DNA of 6,361 bases from Paenibacillus sp. GTDB lineage: Bacteria > Bacillota > Bacilli > Paenibacillales > NBRC-103111. Location of the stretch: contig JARBUQ010000289.1 of NCBI GenBank assembly GCA_029239545.1, positions 1 to 6,361 on the forward strand, in the 5' to 3' direction. A program made the position numbers and the translations under genes. The notes below the pieces were generated by a model, which did not search any database, had not been told where the DNA came from, and saw nothing but the letters and a program-made list of their open reading frames with translations. The first letter of the stretch is position 1, and each line of letters begins with the position of its first letter. Below, piece by piece: positions 1-6,158 of the stretch.

Positions 1-96
1 TTGTTGGATTTCATAGTCATAGAGATTGAGATTGGGTGCATAAACTAAACGTCCTTCTGTAGTGTCAAAGTGCTCATAGGCAAATAAGTAAGTCAT
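1..96 (-). CDS. Unrecognised protein, N-terminal fragment (32 codons, runs off the window)
   Basis: An ATG at 96-94 opens a frame that stays open to the window edge and begins MTYLFAYEHFDTTEGRL. A strong ribosome binding site, AGGTGG (minus strand of 105-110), lies 8 nt before the ATG, which is the main reason to accept so short a fragment. The visible part is rich in Tyr, Phe and acidic residues and has no signal peptide or membrane segment, so a soluble cytoplasmic protein is likely. I do not recognise the family. The gene is transcribed divergently from the histidine kinase at 282. A candidate promoter lies at 158-186. Existence is fairly sure because of the ribosome binding site; function is unknown. 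Confidence 0.6.
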   Translation of the reverse strand, partial: MTYLFAYEHFDTTEGRLVYAPNLNLYDYEIQQ

Positions 97-130
97 TTTT
101 TACACCACCTTTTTACACTTGAAAACCTGA

Positions 131-158
131 TTGCATCAGTACTTTTGGCTTGTATAAA
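131..158 (+). promoter_or_regulatory. Candidate sigma-A promoter for the kinase-regulator operon
   Basis: TTGCAT (131-136, 3 of 6 matches to TTGACA) and TATAAA (153-158, 5 of 6 matches to TATAAT) are separated by 16 nt. A start near 165 would give a leader of about 117 nt before the ATG at 282. The -35 element is weak, and the AT-rich context makes this a prediction rather than a firm call. No other pair of boxes upstream of 282 looked better. Confidence 0.4.
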
Positions 159-186
159 GTATATTCAATTACACTTAGTATGTACA
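158..186 (-). promoter_or_regulatory. Candidate sigma-A promoter for the minus-strand gene at 1-96
   Basis: Read on the minus strand, TGTACA (186-181, 4 of 6 matches to TTGACA) is separated by 17 nt from TATACT (163-158, 5 of 6 matches to TATAAT). Transcription would start near 151, giving a leader of about 55 nt. The region is AT-rich, so chance matches are possible. The -10 element touches that of the opposing candidate promoter for the kinase. Confidence 0.4.
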
Positions 187-281
187 TGTTTTTTTGCCAT
201 TAAACCAGCTCAAGCTCATATCAGAAGCAATTTTATTATTCAGGCAGAGGGAAAGCGGCAGCTTTTGTCGAAATAGGCTTT

Positions 282-3200
282 ATGACAAAACGAAAAGTTT
301 TTATGATCATTTGCTCCTTTATATTAATTATTACATTTTTTCGCGTCGTATGGTTGAATTACCATGTTTCTCCGATTCATCCTCCTGTGGTTCAGGGGAT
401 ATTGGATATGCGCAATTGGGAATTCACAGAGAAGCACACGATCACGCTCGATGGCCAGTGGGAGTTTTATCCGCGGACATTTCTTATGCAAAGCCCTTCT
501 AACAGGGGCTCTTCGAATCCAGGCTTCATCCAGGTTCCCGGAGGCTGGAATGCTTTTTTGGGTGAGGAGAAAACCCCGTACGGTTATGGAACCTATCGTC
601 TGCGTATTCTTGTCAACCCGGATAGCACAGCTTCCTATGGCATTCGGATATCCAGTATTCGGAGCTCGACCGAGTTATTCGTAAACGGACAGTTGTTAAC
701 ACAATTAGGCAAGCCGGCAGCTCTTAAAGGACAATATACACCGAAGGACGATCCTACCTCGGCCTTTTTTGAATTAAACGGAGACAATGAAATCGAAGTT
801 GTCATACATGCAGCGAACTATGACGATCCGCGCGATAGCGGCATTATTAGATCGATGACTTTTGGGACTGAAGCAGCAGTAAAACATGAAACGAGACTTT
901 CCGCTAACATGCGCATCGTTGTAAGTATCGCTTACTTAATTCATGCCGTGTATGCGTTTATAGTTTTTCTGGTTGGCAAAAGAGATAGAAGACTGCTCTA
1001 CTTCTCGCTGATGATCGTCTGCGGAGTTTTCGGAATTTTGGCAAATGGTGATAGCTTGCTGCTGGATTGGTTCACTGTCCCCTATGAGTGGACATTCAAG
1101 CTTATGCCTCTCGCTATGATCATCGGTTCCTATTCCCTGATTCAATGCATTCGGCATCTGTTGCCCGAAGTATTGCGCGTCAGAATATTTCCATGGTACA
1201 CCGTTCTGTGTGCAATAACTGCATGCATAATTGTTCTTATGCCTGCTCGATACGGGGTGAGATTTGAGGGGCTTTATCTGTCTGTGGTGACTGTGTCCTG
1301 TCTGACCTCTTTTGTCATTATTTTGCGTAGAACATTAAGACGAATTGATGACAGTCTTTTCTCGCTGCTGGCGCTCATTGCGGCATTGGCCTCTTTGGGG
1401 TGGAGCATTGCTCTGCATGTTCTTGAGCTAAGATTGATCTACTACCCGGTCGACTTAATCATAGCGATTATTACATTTTCTGCGATATGGATTAAAAGAT
1501 ATTTTCGTATATTTGGAGAAACGGAGAAGCTCGCCGCCAAGCTGCAAATGACAGACAAGCTGAAGGATGATTTTCTGGCGAATACTTCCCATGAATTGCG
1601 AAATCCGCTTCACGGCATTCTGAATATCTCGCAAACTGTACTGGAAAGAGAGAAGCATTCGCTGAATGACAAAAGCGCGAAGGATATGGAGATGATCCTT
1701 GCCGTAGGTCGCCGCATGTCTTTTATGCTGAATGACCTGCTTGATATGATGCGTCTGAAGGAGAATGGCATCCTGCTTCAAACTACAAGCCTTTCTGTTC
1801 ACACGGTTGCTTCAGGTGTTCTGGATATGCTTCGTTTCATGACAGATGGCAAATCGATTCGGCTAACGAATCACATTCCCAACAGCTTTCCCCACGTAAT
1901 AGCGGATGAGAACAGGCTGATTCAGATTTTATTCAATCTGCTGCATAATGCGGTCAAATATACGCTTGAAGGTGAGGTTGCCATTCGGGCCTATGTGAGG
2001 GGCGGTAAAGCTCATATCAAGGTCACAGATACAGGTATCGGCATGGACGAAGAAATGCTGGGGAGAGTATTTGAGCCTTACGAACAAGCCACACCCGGTC
2101 TTACCTCAATTGGCGGCGGCTTTGGACTTGGCTTAAGTATTTGCAAGCAGTTGGTGGAGTTGCACGGAGGCACGTTGGTAGTGAGCTCTACTCCCGGTCA
2201 GGGGGCGACATTCACTTTTACACTGGAGTTATCCGAAAAAGCTGCTCAACAGGAGGACGGCTTGCCAAAGATTCCATTGCTAAGGTATGAGGAGTCTGCA
2301 GCAGGTATCGAGGGCGTGTCCCCTGAGGTATCGGTTGCCACTAATAATGCTGCGGGCGCAGATCGGGTTCGGATATTGGCCGTAGATGATGATCCGATCA
2401 ACTTGAGAGTACTGGAGAATGTATTTTCGTCGGAGGGTGTCTACGAGGTCGTCAAGGCTGCAAGCGGGGCGGAAGCCTTATCTATGCTCGATACAGGGCA
2501 ATGGGATTTAGTCATCGCTGATGTGATGATGCCGTATATGTCCGGGTATGAATTGACACGCAGCATTCGTGAACGATTCACCATCTCGGAGCTTCCCGTC
2601 TTGCTCCTGACCGCACGCGCTCGGCTTGAGGATATAGAGACCGGGTTTCTCGCGGGTGCAAGCGACTATGTGACTAAGCCGATGGCAGCTATGGAGCTAA
2701 GGAGCCGGGTAAGAGCATTAACTGATTTGAAGAGATCGGTGAATGAACAGCTGCGGATGGAGGCCGCATGGCTTCAGGCGCAAATCAAACCGCATTTTAT
2801 TCTAAATACGTTCAATATCGTAGCAGCGCTTAGTGAGATCGACACGTCCAGAATGATTATTTTGGTGGAGGAGTTTGGTAATTATTTGCGGGGAAGCATT
2901 GATTGCCAGAATTCGGAGCTTCTGGCTCCGCTGGAGCATGAGCTTAATCTGCTTCGCGCCTATTTGTATATTGAGAAGGAACGTTTTGGAGACAGGCTGC
3001 AAATTGTGTGGGAAGTGGATGAAAGCGTTCAGGTGGAGATTCCTCCTTTGTCGATCCAGCCTCTTGTGGAAAATGCCGTTAAGCATGGGATCTTGAAGCG
3101 CTCGCGGGGCGGCCAGATCCGTATTCGCATCGTTGATTCAGGAGAGGATGTGGAGATAGCAATAGTGGATAACGGTGTCGGGATCGAGAAGGATATGCTT

Positions 3201-3350
3201 GGGCACCTTCTGGACAGACAATCGACCAAGCGCACAGGAATTGGGCTGCTCAATATAGACAGGCGATTAAAGAAGCTTTATGGCAAAGGCTTGCAAATTG
3301 ACAGTGAGCCGGGCAAGGGTACTACCGTTTCGTTTGTGATTCGAAAATAA
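282..3350 (+). CDS. Membrane hybrid histidine kinase: 7TMR-DISM-like sensor, HisKA kinase, receiver and LytS-type second kinase
   Basis: This 1022-residue protein is a two-component sensor. Domains in order: a membrane anchor (about 6-25); an extracellular galactose-binding-like beta domain (about 38-200, with GQWEFYP, VPGGWN and YGTYRLRI); seven membrane segments (about 208-405) of the 7TMR-DISM kind; a HisKA domain with H-box SHELRNPLHG (His437); an ATPase domain with N-box Asn552/Asn556, DTGIGM (583-588), FEPY (597-600) and GGGFGLGLS (611-619); a flexible linker (about 653-695); a receiver with Asp702-704, phosphoacceptor Asp747, Thr777 and Lys799; and a LytS/YehU-type kinase with QIKPHFILN (His838), Asn931, DNGVGI (963-968) and GIGLLN (986-991). 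All key residues are present in both kinases. ATG 282 is the only usable start after the in-frame stop at 201-203, although its ribosome binding site (AGG, 275-277) is weak. The response regulator begins 14 nt after the stop, so the two genes are an operon. The ligand is unknown; the sensor fold suggests a carbohydrate or other small molecule. Confidence 0.95.
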   Translation: MTKRKVFMIICSFILIITFFRVVWLNYHVSPIHPPVVQGILDMRNWEFTEKHTITLDGQWEFYPRTFLMQSPSNRGSSNPGFIQVPGGWNAFLGEEKTPYGYGTYRLRILVNPDSTASYGIRISSIRSSTELFVNGQLLTQLGKPAALKGQYTPKDDPTSAFFELNGDNEIEVVIHAANYDDPRDSGIIRSMTFGTEAAVKHETRLSANMRIVVSIAYLIHAVYAFIVFLVGKRDRRLLYFSLMIVCGVFGILANGDSLLLDWFTVPYEWTFKLMPLAMIIGSYSLIQCIRHLLPEVLRVRIFPWYTVLCAITACIIVLMPARYGVRFEGLYLSVVTVSCLTSFVIILRRTLRRIDDSLFSLLALIAALASLGWSIALHVLELRLIYYPVDLIIAIITFSAIWIKRYFRIFGETEKLAAKLQMTDKLKDDFLANTSHELRNPLHGILNISQTVLEREKHSLNDKSAKDMEMILAVGRRMSFMLNDLLDMMRLKENGILLQTTSLSVHTVASGVLDMLRFMTDGKSIRLTNHIPNSFPHVIADENRLIQILFNLLHNAVKYTLEGEVAIRAYVRGGKAHIKVTDTGIGMDEEMLGRVFEPYEQATPGLTSIGGGFGLGLSICKQLVELHGGTLVVSSTPGQGATFTFTLELSEKAAQQEDGLPKIPLLRYEESAAGIEGVSPEVSVATNNAAGADRVRILAVDDDPINLRVLENVFSSEGVYEVVKAASGAEALSMLDTGQWDLVIADVMMPYMSGYELTRSIRERFTISELPVLLLTARARLEDIETGFLAGASDYVTKPMAAMELRSRVRALTDLKRSVNEQLRMEAAWLQAQIKPHFILNTFNIVAALSEIDTSRMIILVEEFGNYLRGSIDCQNSELLAPLEHELNLLRAYLYIEKERFGDRLQIVWEVDESVQVEIPPLSIQPLVENAVKHGILKRSRGGQIRIRIVDSGEDVEIAIVDNGVGIEKDMLGHLLDRQSTKRTGIGLLNIDRRLKKLYGKGLQIDSEPGKGTTVSFVIRK

Positions 3351-3352
3351 GC

Positions 3353-3357
3353 GGGTG
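3353..3357 (+). promoter_or_regulatory. Ribosome binding site that decides the regulator's start
   Basis: GGGTG at 3353-3357 lies 7 nt before the ATG at 3365 but only 1 nt before the in-frame ATG at 3359. The normal spacing favours 3365, which also gives the N-terminus MIRAFLIDDEP typical of receiver domains. Confidence 0.6.
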
Positions 3358-3364
3358 AATGATT

Positions 3365-4504
3365 ATGATTCGTGCATTTCTGATTGATGATGAGCCACTT
3401 GCCCTCCGGCATCTGGAAAAAGTGTTAAAAGAGTTGATGGATATCGATATTATCGGGACCTTCACGGATCCGTTGGAGGCTGTTGAAGCTGTTGGCGACA
3501 GTAAGCCGGATGTGATTTTTCTGGATATTGATATGCCGGAGATAAACGGGCTTCAGGCTATGGATATGATTCAGGATATTTGTCCGGCTGCAGAGTTCGT
3601 ATTTGTGACGGCCTATAATCAGTATGCACTGGAGGCATTTGAGCTGAGTGCCCTGGACTACATCCTCAAGCCCCTCCAGCGCAGCCGGATGATGAAAACC
3701 GTGAACCGTCTGGAGGCAAGGCTGTCACTAGTGGCAGCAAAAGCTCCGGAGCAGGAATGTCGAACCGTCATTCGTTGTTTTCGCATGCTCCAGTTCGAGC
3801 ATGAAGGACAGCCACCCCAAGCATTGCGATGGAGAACGACGAAGACGGAGGAGCTGTTCGCATATCTGCTCCAGCATCGCACAGAAATCGTATATAGGGA
3901 AAAAATCATCGACATGCTGTGGCCGGAAGCGGATTATAAGAAGGCTACTGCTCACTTGTATACGCTCATCTATCAGCTGCGCAAAACCTTGAAGCAGTCA
4001 AACATTGATGTGCGGATCTGCAAGATAAGCGGCAAGGAAGGTTATGTGCTGGAGCCGCAGAACGTGCGGATTGACACAGATGTATGGGAAATGGGCATCC
4101 GTGAGCTCGGCTCTGTTGAGCAGCATAACTATGCGGAGCATCATAGCTTAATCGATCAATACTCCGGCGACTATTTGGGGGTATACGACTATATATGGGC
4201 AGAGAGCGAGCGGCAGCGGCTGCGGACGATCTGGCTGCATCATGCTATGCAGGTAGCCAAGTTTTACACACGGAACAATATGCTGGCAGAGGCGGTAACC
4301 GTGTATCAGCGTATCGTGCAGCTTCAGCCCTACTCGGAAGAAGGCAATCTGGGACTAATGAAAATTTATGACAGGATGGGTCAGCCTTCTTTGGTTGTGA
4401 TGCAATTTCGTACTCTTCAGCAAATGTTGAAGGAGGAATTGGGCATTGGCCTGTCAGAGAACGTGCGGAGTTGGTATGAGATATGGGTTGCCGGGAATAA
4501 GTGA
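3365..4504 (+). CDS. Response regulator: receiver + winged helix + BTAD (SARP-type) transcription factor
   Basis: This 379-residue cytoplasmic DNA-binding protein is the evident partner of the upstream kinase, starting 14 nt after it. The receiver (1-120) has the acidic pair Asp8/Asp9, phosphoacceptor Asp54 in FLDIDMPEING, Thr82 and Lys102. Its segment VTAYNQYALEAFELSALDYILKP (81-103) closely follows the receivers of LytTR/AlgR regulators. The C-terminal part is not LytTR. Residues about 135-231 form an OmpR/SARP-like winged helix (WRTTKTEELFAYLLQHR, KIIDMLWPEADYKKATAHLY). Residues about 235-375 form a helical BTAD domain, with IDTDVWE, Tyr-rich LIDQYSGDYLG and TPR-like helices ending in LKEELGIGLS. 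Such regulators usually activate nearby or scattered operons; no target is evident here. An ATG at 3359 would add two residues, but its ribosome binding site spacing is poor. No intrinsic terminator is obvious after the stop. Confidence 0.93.
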   Translation: MIRAFLIDDEPLALRHLEKVLKELMDIDIIGTFTDPLEAVEAVGDSKPDVIFLDIDMPEINGLQAMDMIQDICPAAEFVFVTAYNQYALEAFELSALDYILKPLQRSRMMKTVNRLEARLSLVAAKAPEQECRTVIRCFRMLQFEHEGQPPQALRWRTTKTEELFAYLLQHRTEIVYREKIIDMLWPEADYKKATAHLYTLIYQLRKTLKQSNIDVRICKISGKEGYVLEPQNVRIDTDVWEMGIRELGSVEQHNYAEHHSLIDQYSGDYLGVYDYIWAESERQRLRTIWLHHAMQVAKFYTRNNMLAEAVTVYQRIVQLQPYSEEGNLGLMKIYDRMGQPSLVVMQFRTLQQMLKEELGIGLSENVRSWYEIWVAGNK

Positions 4505-4641
4505 GGGTGTTAGTTAGGCAGCTTATTTGCGGTTACAACGTTCCTTGAAGTGGAGATGCCGAAGCTGGCCGGTGGGCGGAAGTCTGTCAGAAGGAGAATG
4601 GACTGCTTGAGGAGTGAAACTAGAGCGAGTGTCTAGGCAAT
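4505..4641. other. Non-coding spacer after the regulator gene
   Basis: These 137 bases lie between the regulator's stop and the palindromic repeat. I see no hairpin followed by a T-run, no good promoter pair and no credible gene. The operon transcript may therefore read into the repeat beyond. Confidence 0.5.
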
Positions 4642-4823
4642 GCGGACAGCAGATCCGTTATTTTCGTCCAGAAGCACATGTAGCGGGTTTGAGAGGACAC
4701 ACGTTCCGCTATTCCTGCAAAATGGGTCTTTTTGGAGTGCATTCATACCAGAGGGACGGAACGTGTGTCCGCGAAGTGGCACAAAACGGGGGTTTTGGAG
4801 CAAATAGTGGAACGTGTGTCCGC
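4642..4823. repeat. 182-bp imperfect palindrome built from about 51-bp repeat units (Paenibacillus-like intergenic repeat)
   Basis: Four related heads are visible. Two read forward: GCGGACAgcaGATCCGTTATTT (from 4642) and GAGGACACACGTTCCGCTATT (from 4693). Two read in reverse: the minus-strand heads at 4772-4758 and 4823-4809, both GCGGACACACGTTCC. Within each arm the heads are 51 bp apart (4642 to 4693; 4758 to 4809). The outer pair and the inner pair share the same centre, 4732.5, so the element is symmetric as a whole. An internal GGAG-containing segment recurs (AAAATGGGTCTTTTTGGAG near 4719; AAAACGGGGGTTTTGGAG near 4783). There is no transposase and no obvious target duplication, so it resembles a non-autonomous or REP/MITE-like intergenic element. 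Reading frames that cross it are by-products of the repeat. Confidence 0.8.
4695..4770. repeat. Perfect 14-bp inverted repeat, the core stem of the palindromic element
   Basis: GGACACACGTTCCG (4695-4708) is the exact reverse complement of CGGAACGTGTGTCC (4757-4770), with a 48-nt loop. No T-run follows on either strand, so it is not a normal intrinsic terminator. In RNA it could form a stable stem upstream of the gene at 4852. A 15-bp direct copy of the right arm, GGAACGTGTGTCCGC, recurs at 4809-4823. Confidence 0.9.
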
Positions 4824-4836
4824 AGAGCCTAGCAAG

Positions 4837-4845
4837 AAAGGGAGG
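4837..4845 (+). promoter_or_regulatory. Strong ribosome binding site that sets the start of the membrane protein
   Basis: AAAGGGAGG ends 6 nt before the ATG at 4852. It is far better than anything before the upstream in-frame TTG at 4732, which lies at the very centre of the repeat. Confidence 0.85.
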
Positions 4846-4851
4846 TTTCCA

Positions 4852-5397
4852 ATGACACAGAATCGGAAGGACACTCAGCCAGCCTGGATGACTCGTTACC
4901 CTGTGATTAAGAGAGATGCTGTTATTCCCCTCCTGTTCTTGAATCTTTGGCTATTTATAGTTGCCACGTTAATCCATACATTCACGGGAGCCGCTTTGGC
5001 TGGTTATATTACTAATATTGTTTTTGGAGGGGCAGCAGGCTTGATCGTAAGTCTTCTGTTATGCGATATCATATTCCTTGTCACATTTGTATCCCTACGA
5101 AAGCATCACCGGCCAGAGTATACCAGAAAAGCTATCGGGGTGCTGAGAGAATACTCGATTTACGGTTTGTTGCATACCATTTTTTGCTGCATGGGGTGCT
5201 TGGGTTTTGTTTTAATGCTCTTCAGCCAGCCTTCATTAAGGGTGATTTGGATTGCAATATGGATTGTAATGATAGGCACAGCCTGTGGTTTACTGACAAG
5301 GGTGATCATTCATTTGTATGTGATCATCAAAAGCATCCGAGTAGTCCGGCGAGGAGACCCTCTGCAATTCAAATTTATCTGTTCACCCTTCCTGTGA
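4852..5397 (+). CDS. Unrecognised multi-pass membrane protein
   Basis: This is a 181-residue hydrophobic protein that I cannot assign to a family. It starts with a hydrophilic, probably cytoplasmic tail (MTQNRKDTQPAW, then a basic stretch to about residue 22). Membrane segments follow at about 23-43, 46-82 (long enough for one or two crossings), 103-124 and 130-158, giving four or five passes. Basic loops KHHRPEYTRK (84-93) and the C-terminal RVVRRGD (163-169) suggest cytoplasmic faces. Cys112, Cys113 and Cys116 (CCMGC) cluster in one segment; their meaning is unknown. The frame is open further upstream to a TTG at 4732, but that stretch is repeat sequence and the ribosome binding site at 4837-4845 clearly marks 4852. 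It follows the repeat, and its stop codon abuts the terminator of the convergent doxX gene. No clear promoter of its own is visible, so read-through from the kinase operon is possible. Confidence 0.75.
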   Translation: MTQNRKDTQPAWMTRYPVIKRDAVIPLLFLNLWLFIVATLIHTFTGAALAGYITNIVFGGAAGLIVSLLLCDIIFLVTFVSLRKHHRPEYTRKAIGVLREYSIYGLLHTIFCCMGCLGFVLMLFSQPSLRVIWIAIWIVMIGTACGLLTRVIIHLYVIIKSIRVVRRGDPLQFKFICSPFL

Positions 5398-5436
5398 AAA
5401 AAAGACCAGCCAACAGCTGAATGCTCTGAGGGCTGG
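5397..5436 (-). terminator. Intrinsic terminator of the doxX gene, overlapping the stop of the opposing gene
   Basis: On the minus strand the stem CCAGCC (5436-5431) pairs with GGCTGG (5411-5406). The 19-nt loop can form a further 3-bp pairing (CAG, 5414-5416, with CTG, 5426-5428). A run of seven T (5403-5397) follows the stem, two bases on. It begins 6 nt past the doxX stop. On the plus strand the same hairpin is followed only by CTAGTATTATATAT, so it should work less well there. Confidence 0.8.
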
Positions 5437-5442
5437 CTAGTA

Positions 5443-6021
5443 TTATATATCTGTTGTATGTTGGCTGTTCTTAGCTGTCGTCTTACCCCACGGAGTTCCT
5501 AGATAAGGCAGCGCCCAACGATCCAGACCGTACCAGCCGGCATTCTTCCAGGCAAGCACAAGCCAAGTAGCCAGGATGAACAGGATCGGATTAGTGCTCA
5601 GTGTTCCAGCGAACAGAAAGCTCACATTCATAATTCCGCCGAAGAAAGCGGCAATTCCGGTCAACAGGCCGAGTATAAGCCCTATACCTACGAGAAGCTC
5701 ACCGAAAGCCACTAAATACCCGAACACCTTGGCATTGGGAAGAACCGCGTTTTCAAGAAAGCTTGCATACCATCCGGTTACATCCTTTCCGCCTTCGGCT
5801 TTGGCCAGCGCGCCTTTGATGAAGCCTTGGAGAGCTGAGCCTGCCTTTTCACCAGTCCAAGCATCGCTGTTAACTTTCTTCCAGCCTGCAGTCACCCACG
5901 CATAACCCACATAGAGTCGAATAATCAGCCAGATCCATGATGCGCGAGTACTGCTGAACAAAAAATGGGATACAGGATTTTCCGGAATCACCCAATCGTT
6001 GCCTTGTTGTTTGTTTTTCAT
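5443..6021 (-). CDS. DoxX-family integral membrane protein
   Basis: This 192-residue protein has a cytoplasmic-looking hydrophilic start (1-27), then membrane segments at about 28-46, 99-118, 120-138 and 143-160. The family-type stretches are RLYVGYAWVTAGWKKV (35-50) and GELLVGIGLILGLLTGIAAF (107-126). A soluble insert at about 50-95 separates segments 1 and 2, and the tail is polar. The family is named for the small subunit of the archaeal thiosulfate:quinone oxidoreductase. In mycobacteria a DoxX protein associates with a sulfurtransferase and superoxide dismutase in oxidative-stress defence. No large DoxA-like partner is seen nearby, so a redox or quinone-linked role is only inferred. ATG 6021 has the strong ribosome binding site CAGGAGGG (minus strand of 6028-6035) 6 nt away. 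The gene has its own promoter region (6115-6157) and terminator (5397-5436), so it is probably monocistronic. Confidence 0.9.
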   Translation of the reverse strand: MKNKQQGNDWVIPENPVSHFLFSSTRASWIWLIIRLYVGYAWVTAGWKKVNSDAWTGEKAGSALQGFIKGALAKAEGGKDVTGWYASFLENAVLPNAKVFGYLVAFGELLVGIGLILGLLTGIAAFFGGIMNVSFLFAGTLSTNPILFILATWLVLAWKNAGWYGLDRWALPYLGTPWGKTTAKNSQHTTDI

Positions 6022-6063
6022 AAAAAACCCTCCTGATAAATGTAATAACAGCCTGTAGAGTAT

Positions 6064-6083
6064 GAAAGCAGTTGACTGCTTTC
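6064..6083. promoter_or_regulatory. 9-bp-arm palindrome in the doxX leader (operator or RNA hairpin)
   Basis: GAAAGCAGT (6064-6072) and ACTGCTTTC (6075-6083) are perfect reverse complements separated by 2 nt. The palindrome lies between the proposed transcription start (about 6108) and the ribosome binding site at 6028-6035. No T-run follows it on the minus strand, so it is not a terminator. It may be a repressor operator or a leader hairpin; the sequence alone does not decide which. Confidence 0.6.
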
Positions 6084-6114
6084 TGAAAGAATGAAGTGCT
6101 TGTTGTTTGATTAA

Positions 6115-6123
6115 ATCTTATCA
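6115..6123 (-). promoter_or_regulatory. Extended -10 promoter of doxX
   Basis: The minus strand reads TGATAAGAT (6123-6115), an extended -10 element (TG, one base, then TAAGAT, 4 of 6 matches to TATAAT). The expected -35 position (6143-6138) reads CTCCCA and is very poor, as is common where an activator is needed. The implied start is near 6108, with a leader of about 87 nt. Confidence 0.5.
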
Positions 6124-6141
6124 GAATACGTTTGGCTTGGG

Positions 6142-6157
6142 AGTGATATTTATCACA
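6142..6157 (-). promoter_or_regulatory. Fnr/Crp-type (or Rex-like) regulator box upstream of doxX
   Basis: The minus strand reads TGTGATAAATATCACT, which fits TGTGA-N6-TCACT, the consensus I know for Bacillus subtilis Fnr. The core GTGATA-AA-TATCAC is a perfect palindrome. With one more upstream T it also shares TTGTGA-N6-TCAC with the Rex consensus, but the final CAA of Rex sites is missing. Its centre (6149.5) falls at -41.5 from the start implied by the extended -10 element, the classical position for an activator touching RNA polymerase. This suggests oxygen or redox control; which regulator binds is inference. Confidence 0.5.
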
Positions 6158-6158
6158 A

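Noticed and set aside
4505..4641. Intrinsic terminator for the kinase-regulator operon
   Set aside because: I found no GC-rich stem followed by a T-run here.
4642..4823. CRISPR array
   Set aside because: The units are inverted as well as direct, diverge in sequence and number only four, and there are no cas genes.
4614..4832. Plus-strand open frame of 72 codons from a GTG
   Set aside because: It is largely made of the palindromic repeat (recurring GTCVR), overlaps the ribosome binding site region of the real gene and has no protein-like features.
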